DNA of 64,000 nt, taken from CAYPTY01 sp964413935. GTDB taxonomy: Bacteria > Bacteroidota > Rhodothermia > Balneolales > Balneolaceae. The DNA lies in assembly GCA_964413935.1 (NCBI GenBank), contig CAYPTY010000016.1, positions 1 through 64,000 on the forward strand, in the 5' to 3' direction. Shown in pieces: positions 1 through 6,523 of this stretch. Below the pieces are notes generated by a model. It did not search any database. It had not been told where the DNA came from and saw only the letters and a list, made by a program, of their open reading frames with translations. Position 1 is the first letter of the stretch, and every line of letters begins with the position of its first letter. A program made the translations under genes and the position numbers.

Positions 1-52
<52 letters not shown>

Positions 53-64
53 ATGAATGAACGT

Positions 65-96
65 CAAATATAAGGCTTAACCGACCTCCATGTCAA
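65..96 (-). promoter_or_regulatory. promoter of the tRNA-fMet gene
   Basis: On the minus strand TTGACA (96-91) is followed after 18 bases by TATATTTG (72-65), about 12 bases before the tRNA 5' end. The -35 box is a perfect canonical hexamer. The -10 fits both TATAAT-like and the TAnnTTTG pattern known from Bacteroidota. Confidence 0.75.
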
Positions 97-186
97 CTTA
101 TAATTAAGCCTTAGTGATGATTTCTGACTCAAAATTTTATTGTTGCTTACGTATCTTATGACGGCTTAACCCCAAAAATATTTTAT

Positions 187-1449
187 ATGATTTCATCAAA
201 AGAAGCGATTGCACTTGAAGATAAACACGGTGCCCACAACTACCATCCGTTGCCGGTGGTGTTATCACGGGGCGAGGGTGTTTTTCTCTGGGATCCTGAA
301 GGCAATCAATATTACGATTTTCTCTCTGCTTATTCGGCTGTAAACCAGGGGCATTGCCATCCGGATATCGTTGAAGCTTTGATAACTCAGGCTGAAACCC
401 TCACCTTAACATCCAGGGCCTTTTATAACAATGTACTTGGTGAGTACGAGCAGTACCTTTCCGATTATTTTGGTTTTGACCGGGTACTTCCTATGAATAC
501 CGGTGCTGAGGCGGTGGAAACAGCCATCAAAATATGCCGGAAATGGGCCTATGAAAAGAAAGGCGTTGAAGAAGACGCGGCCCGGATTGTGGTATGCGAT
601 AATAACTTTCACGGGCGTACTACCACCATCATTTCCTTTTCCACTGATCCCGGATCCAAACAAAAATTTGGTCCCTACACTCCTGGGTTTATCAACGTGG
701 CCTATGATGATCTTGAACAGCTTGAAAAAGCCCTGCAGGCGGATAATGTAGCCGGTTTTCTGATTGAACCTATTCAGGGAGAAGCGGGTGTGGTCGTTCC
801 CTCCGAGGATTTTATTCGCAAAGCTGCAGAACTGTGTAAGAAGTATGATGTTTTGCTGATGGCTGATGAAATTCAGACGGGCATAGCCCGAACCGGAAGC
901 CTGCTGGCTGTTTGCGGAGACTGCAGCTGTCAGGGCCATTGCGAGCGACAATCGAGCTACACCCGCCCGGATGTGTTGATTCTGGGCAAGGCCATTTCCG
1001 GCGGTGTATACCCGGTCAGCGCCGTTCTCGCCGATGATGAAGTGATGGAGGTTATTCAGCCGGGGCAGCATGGTTCTACCTTCGGTGGCAATCCACTGGG
1101 TGCTAAAGTAGCCATGGCAGCGCTGGAAGTGGTACGCAATGAAAAACTGGCTCAAAATGCCCGTAAACTGGGTATTCTATTCCGAAAACGTATGCAGCAG
1201 CTCTGCGATGAACACGACCTGTTCGTGATGGTTCGCGGTCGGGGTTTACTCAATGCTGTAGTGATCAACGACAGCCCGGAGAGTACCACCGCCTGGGATT
1301 TCTGCGTGGCACTTAAAAACAACGGCCTGCTGGCTAAGCCCACACACGGCAATATCATTCGTTTTGCGCCTCCGCTGATCATGACAGAAGAGCAACTGGA
1401 AGCATGCCTGAAAATCATCGAAAAAACGCTAACGGAGTTTGCATCCTAA
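187..1449 (+). CDS. rocD: ornithine--oxo-acid aminotransferase
   Basis: PLP enzyme of class III aminotransferases that moves the delta-amino group of ornithine to 2-oxoglutarate, giving glutamate-5-semialdehyde; cytoplasmic, arginine/ornithine catabolism or proline exchange. The 420-residue length suits the family. Visible motifs are the NTGAEAVE phosphate-binding region (104-111), ADEIQTG with the cofactor-ring Asp (227-232) and LILGKAISGG with the Schiff-base Lys268. An unusual Cys-rich insert lies between them, with C243, C246, C248, H251 and C252, just before the active-site lysine strand. A second class III aminotransferase follows on the same strand after 56 bases, so the two may be co-transcribed. 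The assignment to ornithine rather than acetylornithine rests on the overall RocD-like sequence (DEIQTGIARTG, GKAISGGVYPVSAV). Confidence 0.9.
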   Translation: MISSKEAIALEDKHGAHNYHPLPVVLSRGEGVFLWDPEGNQYYDFLSAYSAVNQGHCHPDIVEALITQAETLTLTSRAFYNNVLGEYEQYLSDYFGFDRVLPMNTGAEAVETAIKICRKWAYEKKGVEEDAARIVVCDNNFHGRTTTIISFSTDPGSKQKFGPYTPGFINVAYDDLEQLEKALQADNVAGFLIEPIQGEAGVVVPSEDFIRKAAELCKKYDVLLMADEIQTGIARTGSLLAVCGDCSCQGHCERQSSYTRPDVLILGKAISGGVYPVSAVLADDEVMEVIQPGQHGSTFGGNPLGAKVAMAALEVVRNEKLAQNARKLGILFRKRMQQLCDEHDLFVMVRGRGLLNAVVINDSPESTTAWDFCVALKNNGLLAKPTHGNIIRFAPPLIMTEEQLEACLKIIEKTLTEFAS

Positions 1450-1505
1450 GTTAAAGTGTAGAATATTTTCGGGTAAGTATTAATCCATAATCCGGGGATA
1501 ATTCT

Positions 1506-2855
1506 ATGTCTGTCAGTACAGCTATTGATCCAAAAGAAGTCCACAAAATTCTGTCCAAACACATCCTCACGGATGGGTATGATATGGTGCTTGATCTGGA
1601 TAAGAGCAGTGGACCGTACCTGCATGATGCTAAAAGTGGCCGGAATTATCTGGATTTCTTCACCTTTTTCGCTTCAAATCCCCTGGGGATGAATCACCCC
1701 AGAATGGCTGCGGATAAAGATTTTATACAGAAACTCGGAAAAGTAGCCATCAATAAACCTTCCAATTCTGATGTTTACACGGAAGAACTCGCCCTTTTTA
1801 TGGAAACCTTCAGCCGGGTTGGAATTCCGGATTACCTGAACAAATCATTCTTTATTTCAGGCGGAGCACTGGCTGTGGAAAATGCCATGAAAGTGGCCTT
1901 TGACTGGAAGGTGCAGAAGAACTTCGAAAAAGGTTACCGGGAGGAAAAGGGTCACAAGGTTTTGCATTTTGAACGGGCTTTTCACGGGCGCTCCGGGTAT
2001 ACCATGTCGGTCACCAACACGGATCCAAATAAGGTCAAGTATTTTCCGAAGTTCGACTGGCCCAGAGTAATCTCTCCCGCCATGAAATTTCCCGCTACCA
2101 AAGAACACATCGCAGAGGTAAAAGAACATGAAGAGCTGGCCGTGAAGCAGATGCGGATGTACTTTGAGCAGCACAAAGATGATATCGCCTGTATCCTTAT
2201 TGAAACTATTCAGGGAGAAGGTGGCGACCGACATTTCCGAAAAGAATTTCACCAGGCATTAAGGAATCTGGCGGATGAGTATGATGCACTTTTAATTTAC
2301 GATGAAGTGCAAACCGGTATTGGTATGACCGGTAAATTCTGGGCTCACGAATATTTTGTAGAACCTGATATCATCGCTTTTGGCAAGAAGGCTCAGGTCT
2401 GCGGTATCCTTGCCGGCCCCAGAATTGACGATGTTGAGGATAATGTGTTCAAGGTATCCTCCCGTATAAATTCAACCTGGGGCGGTAACCTGGTCGACAT
2501 GGTTCGCTTTGAACGCATTCTCACGGTTATTGAAGAAGAGAATCTGGTCCATAATGCCGCTGAAGTTGGATCCTATCTGCTTGAACAGCTGAACAGACTG
2601 GCAGAGGAGCATGAATATATCACGAATCCAAGGGGTTTAGGTCTGTTCTGCTCCATCGACCTGCCGGATAAGCATTCCAGAGATGCGGTGATTCAGGAAT
2701 GCGTGAAAAATGGCTTGATGATTCTGTCTTGTGGTACCCAGACCGTTCGATTCCGCCCCCCGTTAACTATTGAGCGAGCTCACATTGACGAGGGACTGGA
2801 AATCCTGGAAAAGAGTTATAAAAGCGGCATTGAAAGATGCCCTGTTGTCCACTAG
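1506..2855 (+). CDS. lat: L-lysine 6-transaminase
   Basis: Class III PLP aminotransferase predicted to transfer the epsilon-amino group of lysine to 2-oxoglutarate, producing 2-aminoadipate-6-semialdehyde. The 449 residues match LAT (lysine epsilon-aminotransferase) closely in pattern: FFTFFASNPLGMNHPR near residues 51-66, YDEVQTGIGMTG (265-276), and FGKKAQVCG with the likely Schiff-base lysine at 294. STWGGNLVDMVRFE supplies the LAT-type substrate region. It sits 56 bases after rocD, which suggests a basic-amino-acid catabolic unit. No semialdehyde dehydrogenase is adjacent; the next gene is a convergent SDR protein of unknown substrate. LAT from actinomycetes feeds beta-lactam precursors, but in this lineage it is more likely catabolic (inference). 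Confidence 0.9.
   Translation: MSVSTAIDPKEVHKILSKHILTDGYDMVLDLDKSSGPYLHDAKSGRNYLDFFTFFASNPLGMNHPRMAADKDFIQKLGKVAINKPSNSDVYTEELALFMETFSRVGIPDYLNKSFFISGGALAVENAMKVAFDWKVQKNFEKGYREEKGHKVLHFERAFHGRSGYTMSVTNTDPNKVKYFPKFDWPRVISPAMKFPATKEHIAEVKEHEELAVKQMRMYFEQHKDDIACILIETIQGEGGDRHFRKEFHQALRNLADEYDALLIYDEVQTGIGMTGKFWAHEYFVEPDIIAFGKKAQVCGILAGPRIDDVEDNVFKVSSRINSTWGGNLVDMVRFERILTVIEEENLVHNAAEVGSYLLEQLNRLAEEHEYITNPRGLGLFCSIDLPDKHSRDAVIQECVKNGLMILSCGTQTVRFRPPLTIERAHIDEGLEILEKSYKSGIERCPVVH
2826..2841 (-). terminator. weak terminator candidate for the SDR gene
   Basis: On the minus strand a 5-bp hairpin GGCAT/ATGCC with a 6-base loop is followed by GCTTTTAT. It lies 27 bases past the SDR stop codon and inside the last codons of the convergent lat gene. 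The short stem and broken T-tract make it uncertain. Confidence 0.35.
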
Positions 2856-2867
2856 AGGCTAGTTGTT

Positions 2868-3587
2868 TTATACCAGCTGGTGACTTTCAGGCTGAATCAC
2901 TACCTCGTTCAATACCGAACCTTCAGGCTGATTTACGGCATAGTAAACGGCCTTGGCAACTTCCTCGGTATCCAGCATAGCTTCTTTCTTTACACGCATG
3001 TTTACGCGCTCATCGTCCCAGAATGGTGTGTTCACTCCGCCCAGGTGCAGTAATGAGAATTTGATGCCGGTGCGCTTGGCTTCTTCTGTGAGGGCTTTGG
3101 TAAAACCGGTGAGTGCAAACTTTGTGGCCGCATAAACCGATGAGTTTTTCATGATGTATTTCCCCATGGTACCCGGGAACATCACGATGGCGCCGCTTTT
3201 CTGCTCAGTCATATAGCGCATTACCGTCTGGGTAACCAGGAAGCTTCCGTATACATTTACATCAATAATTTCTTTTGCGTCTACCGGATTGATATCCAGG
3301 ATGGGCTGGATGAGTCCTTGTCCGAAAGCATTTACAAGAATGTCGATGGATCCCAGATTCTGCTGGATCTCTCGGGCCATGTCGGAAACGGATGCGTGAT
3401 CGGTTACATCCACCTGAATGGAAAAAGCCTCGCCTCCATCATCATTGATATTTTTAGCGATTTCGTCTGCTTTGGATTTGTCGCGGCCTGCGATAACCAC
3501 TTTGCATCCTGCTTTTGAGAAGAGTCGGGCCGTGGCACTTCCAATACCACCGGTACCGCCAACGATGAGTACTACTTTATCTTTCAT
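2868..3587 (-). CDS. SDR family NAD(P)-dependent oxidoreductase
   Basis: Classical short-chain dehydrogenase/reductase of 239 residues with a Rossmann fold. The N-terminal VGGTGGIGSATA is the cofactor-binding glycine motif, NAFGQG corresponds to the usual NNAG element, and YAATKFA is the YxxxK catalytic pair with an upstream Ser in the usual region. Residue Arg after VVIAG suggests NADP preference, but this is not decisive. The substrate cannot be named. The gene lies 63 bases downstream of purL on the same strand and converges with lat. A good Shine-Dalgarno AAAGGAG (3598-3592) precedes the ATG and sits within a GC-closed hairpin described separately. Confidence 0.85.
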   Translation of the reverse strand: MKDKVVLIVGGTGGIGSATARLFSKAGCKVVIAGRDKSKADEIAKNINDDGGEAFSIQVDVTDHASVSDMAREIQQNLGSIDILVNAFGQGLIQPILDINPVDAKEIIDVNVYGSFLVTQTVMRYMTEQKSGAIVMFPGTMGKYIMKNSSVYAATKFALTGFTKALTEEAKRTGIKFSLLHLGGVNTPFWDDERVNMRVKKEAMLDTEEVAKAVYYAVNQPEGSVLNEVVIQPESHQLV

Positions 3588-3614
3588 GGGGCTCCTTTAG
3601 ATTTGATTTGCCCC
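3588..3614 (-). promoter_or_regulatory. hairpin enclosing the SDR ribosome binding site
   Basis: Inverted repeat GGGGC (3614-3610 on the minus strand) and GCCCC (3592-3588) directly abuts the SDR start codon at 3587. The Shine-Dalgarno AAAGGAG falls in the loop and the edge of the 3' arm. Such a fold could lower translation; whether it forms in vivo is inference. Confidence 0.35.
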
Positions 3615-3650
3615 TATGAAAAATATTTTAAGCGATGTTCGTTCCGTTCA

Positions 3651-5885
3651 TCAGGCCGTCATAGCTGACGGGATGGTGTTTTCATACAGAGCGCTTAACT
3701 CACTTACTTTTATTGAACCAATCCCCTGAATATTCAACAGATCACCGCTGGTTGCACCCAGCTCCGTGACCGGAATACCCGATTTTTCGAAGTGGTTTGT
3801 TACCTCATCAAGCTTTTCTGAGCTGACCGTGATTACCACCCCGGATTGTGCTTCAGAAAAGAGGTATTCATTCGGGTCATCAACATCCGGTAGTTTGAGT
3901 TCTGCACCGATGCCTGAAAAAATACTCATTTCAGCCAGAGTAATTGCGAGTCCGCCGTCAGAACAATCATGCGCTGCGGTAATCAAACCATCCTGAATAG
4001 CTTTCAGCAGTGATTCCTGCAGGTTGAGTTCAAAATCCAGATCCAGCTCAGGAGCATCACCGGTTGTGAGATTAAAAATAGTTTTGAGGTACTGACTTGC
4101 GCCCAGCCCCTTGCGCTCAGCACCGATATAGAGAACCTGTTCTCCCTCTTCTTTATAACCGGGAGTCATCAGATGATTTTCCACATCCTCGATGAGTCCA
4201 AGCATACCAATGATCGGAGTCGGGAAAATGGCACTGTTTGGATTCTCATTGTAGAAACTCACGTTACCGCCGGTTACTGGAGTATTCAGCTTGCGGCAGG
4301 CATCCCCCATTCCGCCAAGGGCTTCTTTGAAGGTCCAGTAGACTTCCGGTTTGTATGGATTACCGAAGTTCAGGCAGTTGGTGATGGCCAGCGGCCGGCC
4401 GCCCGAGCAAACCACATTTCTGGCTGACTCCACAACCGCGATCTGCCCGCCTCTGCGAGGGTTCAGATATACATAGCGACCGTTGCAGTCCGTTTTGGCT
4501 ACCAGTCCCTGTTTCATATCCTTAAGGCGAATTACCCCTGAATTGGTAGCTCCAGGAGCATTCACCGTGTTGGTTCTCACGGTTGTGTCATATTGTTCGT
4601 GCACCCACCGTTTGGATGCAATGTTTGGAGAAGCGAGAACGGATTTCAGGGTTTCCAAATAATCAGCTGGGTGATCCAGTGATTTCACATCGAACTTTTG
4701 TACCTCATCCAGATATGCAGGTTTGGTTGCTTCACGCACATACTGGGGCGCTCCTCCGCCGAGAACCAGATGTTCAGCCGGAATTTCCGCCTTGATTTCT
4801 CCGTCTTTCCAGTAGGTGACCTTATCACCTTCCACTACTTCTCCAATGTGCACCGCATGCAGATCCCATTTTTCGTATACATCGATGACTTCCTGCTCAC
4901 GACCTTTCTCCACGACCACCAGCATACGCTCCTGGGACTCGGAGAGAAGCAGCTCATATGCCGTCATACCCTCTTCACGAGCGGGCACTTTATCGAGATC
5001 TATCTTCATGCCCTGGCCGCCCTTGTCGGTCATTTCACTGGTGGAGCATGCAATACCGGCTGCTCCCATATCCTGCATACCCAAAATGGCTCCGGTTCTG
5101 AGTGCTTCCAGGCTGGCTTCAAGTAACAGTTTTTCGGTGAAAGGGTCACCTACCTGCACACTCGGACGTTTGGCCTCACTTTCTTCGGAAATTTCTTCAG
5201 AGGCAAAGGTTGCTCCGTGGATACCATCCCTACCGGTACTCGAACCCACAATAAGTACAGGGTTGCCAATTCCTTTGGCAATTGCGGATACGGTTTCATC
5301 CGCCTTCACTATTCCGATACTCATGGCATTCACCAGCGGATTACCTTCATAGCTTTCATCGAAGAAAACTTCACCCCCAATCACGGGAATCCCAAAGGAG
5401 TTTCCGTAATCACCGATACCCCGCACAACCCCATCCAGCAGGTATCTTACCCTTGGATTGTCCAGTTTACCGAAACGCAGTGAATTCAGACTGGCCACCG
5501 GACGGGCACCCATGGTGAAAATATCTCTGTGAATGCCACCAACCCCTGTTGCCGCACCCTGATAGGGTTCAATGGCACTTGGATGGTTATGACTTTCAAT
5601 TTTAAAAGCACAGCCCATGCCATCACCGATATCTACCAGGCCTGCATTTTCTTCCCCTGCACCTACCAGCATTTGAGGGCCACTCCTCGGCAGTTTCTTC
5701 AATTCCAGAATGGAGTTTTTGTAGGAGCAGTGCTCTGACCACATCACGGAATACACGCCTAGTTCGGTAAATGTTGGAGTGCGGCCAAGCCGATCCACAA
5801 TCATCTGGTATTCTTCTTCGGTGAGTCCGTGGTCGAGGGCTAGTTCAAGGTTTACTTCAGGTTCCTTCAAAGGCTGTGAGGGCAT
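3651..5885 (-). CDS. purL: phosphoribosylformylglycinamidine synthase subunit PurL
   Basis: Small-type FGAM synthase subunit (744 residues) of de novo purine synthesis. It converts FGAR plus glutamine-derived ammonia and ATP to FGAM, working with PurQ and PurS, which are not in this window. Typical features are WSEHCSYKNS near the N terminus, the VGGIHRDIFTMGARP stretch and DMGAAGIACSTSEM in the first half, and the duplicated AIRS-like fold with AHDCSDGGLA in the second half. The length is about 740, as in Bacillus-type PurL, not the 1300-residue fused form. It is transcribed away from the Rrf2/cbb3 operon; 176 bases separate the two starts. Confidence 0.95.
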   Translation of the reverse strand: MPSQPLKEPEVNLELALDHGLTEEEYQMIVDRLGRTPTFTELGVYSVMWSEHCSYKNSILELKKLPRSGPQMLVGAGEENAGLVDIGDGMGCAFKIESHNHPSAIEPYQGAATGVGGIHRDIFTMGARPVASLNSLRFGKLDNPRVRYLLDGVVRGIGDYGNSFGIPVIGGEVFFDESYEGNPLVNAMSIGIVKADETVSAIAKGIGNPVLIVGSSTGRDGIHGATFASEEISEESEAKRPSVQVGDPFTEKLLLEASLEALRTGAILGMQDMGAAGIACSTSEMTDKGGQGMKIDLDKVPAREEGMTAYELLLSESQERMLVVVEKGREQEVIDVYEKWDLHAVHIGEVVEGDKVTYWKDGEIKAEIPAEHLVLGGGAPQYVREATKPAYLDEVQKFDVKSLDHPADYLETLKSVLASPNIASKRWVHEQYDTTVRTNTVNAPGATNSGVIRLKDMKQGLVAKTDCNGRYVYLNPRRGGQIAVVESARNVVCSGGRPLAITNCLNFGNPYKPEVYWTFKEALGGMGDACRKLNTPVTGGNVSFYNENPNSAIFPTPIIGMLGLIEDVENHLMTPGYKEEGEQVLYIGAERKGLGASQYLKTIFNLTTGDAPELDLDFELNLQESLLKAIQDGLITAAHDCSDGGLAITLAEMSIFSGIGAELKLPDVDDPNEYLFSEAQSGVVITVSSEKLDEVTNHFEKSGIPVTELGATSGDLLNIQGIGSIKVSELSALYENTIPSAMTA

Positions 5886-5952
5886 GAAATCAGATTAAAT
5901 ATTTATTGGGACAATCGGCCTAAAAGGTACGATTATTTGCAAAAAGCGACTA

Positions 5953-5984
5953 CCCAATAAAAATGCATTTGATTGGGTTTTTTT
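5953..5984 (+). terminator. terminator-like hairpin upstream of the Rrf2 promoter
   Basis: CCCAAT (5953-5958) pairs with ATTGGG (5972-5977); the stem can extend by AAA/TTT after one mismatch. Seven T residues (5978-5984) follow on the plus strand. No plus-strand gene ends here, since purL starts nearby in the opposite direction. It could insulate the cbb3 operon from stray upstream transcription. The T-tract runs up to the TTGACA box. Confidence 0.5.
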
Positions 5985-5985
5985 C

Positions 5986-6014
5986 TTGACAAAAATAAAG
6001 CAGACTTCTTAAAT
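5986..6014 (+). promoter_or_regulatory. promoter of the Rrf2-cbb3 operon
   Basis: TTGACA (5986-5991) and TTAAAT (6009-6014) are separated by 17 bases. The predicted start of transcription, near 6021, coincides with the AT-rich inverted repeats that follow, so a bound regulator would block initiation or early elongation. Confidence 0.6.
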
Positions 6015-6022
6015 TGAATACC

Positions 6023-6042
6023 AATATTCGAATATGAATATT
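6023..6042 (+). promoter_or_regulatory. candidate Rrf2 operator, overlapping palindromes
   Basis: AATATTC (6023-6029) and GAATATT (6036-6042) form a 7-bp inverted repeat with six bases between. A perfect 12-bp palindrome ATATTCGAATAT occupies 6024-6035. Three half-sites of the GAATAT type are therefore packed just downstream of the -10 box and 20 bases before the regulator start codon, the usual place for autoregulation. Confidence 0.55.
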
Positions 6043-6061
6043 TGATTACATCAAAGGGTTT

Positions 6062-6523
6062 ATGCGACTGCTATCACAAGGTGCACAATACGCTATTAGC
6101 GCTATTATCGCTCTGTCTAAGTCAACCGATGGGAATGCGATATCAGCGTCAGAACTGGCCAAGACATTAAACTGTCCGGCTGCTTATCTGTCTCAGATTC
6201 TGGCCAAATTAAAGGAGCCTGGAATTATAATATCTATGCGCGGGCTCAAAGGCGGAGTTTATCTGGCTAAGCCTCTTAATGAGATTGTACTATTCGATGT
6301 GATTGAGGCCATTGACGGCACTCAGTTTTTTACCCAGTGTTTTCTGGGAATTGAAGGATGCGGGCATATTGAGCCCTGCCCTTTTCATGAATTCTGGGCA
6401 ACAAAGCGAACCAATATAGAGGAATGGCTGCGATCTACCTCCTTTGAGCAGGTGGATAAGTCCATGACACAGGATTGGTTCGAACAAACCTTGCAGTTTA
6501 CACGAGGGATGCCCGGCTCATGA
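6062..6523 (+). CDS. Rrf2 family transcriptional regulator, probable Fe-S sensor
   Basis: Winged-helix regulator of 153 residues of the IscR/NsrR/RsrR family. The N-terminal HTH includes MRLLSQGAQYAISAI and a recognition region around NCPAAYLSQILAKLKEPGII. Three cysteines, C93, C100 and C106, in the arrangement CX6CX5C followed by PFHEFW fit the cluster-binding loop of this family, so a redox-, iron- or NO-responsive Fe-S cluster is likely. It is the first gene of the cbb3 oxidase operon: its TGA overlaps the ccoI ATG by four bases (ATGA), so the two are translationally coupled. The palindromes in front of its start suggest autoregulation and control of the whole oxidase operon. The stimulus cannot be read from sequence. 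Confidence 0.85.
   Translation: MRLLSQGAQYAISAIIALSKSTDGNAISASELAKTLNCPAAYLSQILAKLKEPGIIISMRGLKGGVYLAKPLNEIVLFDVIEAIDGTQFFTQCFLGIEGCGHIEPCPFHEFWATKRTNIEEWLRSTSFEQVDKSMTQDWFEQTLQFTRGMPGS

Noticed and set aside
406..1155. 249-codon open frame on the minus strand
   Set aside because: Antisense to rocD, which shows all catalytic motifs in the plus frame.
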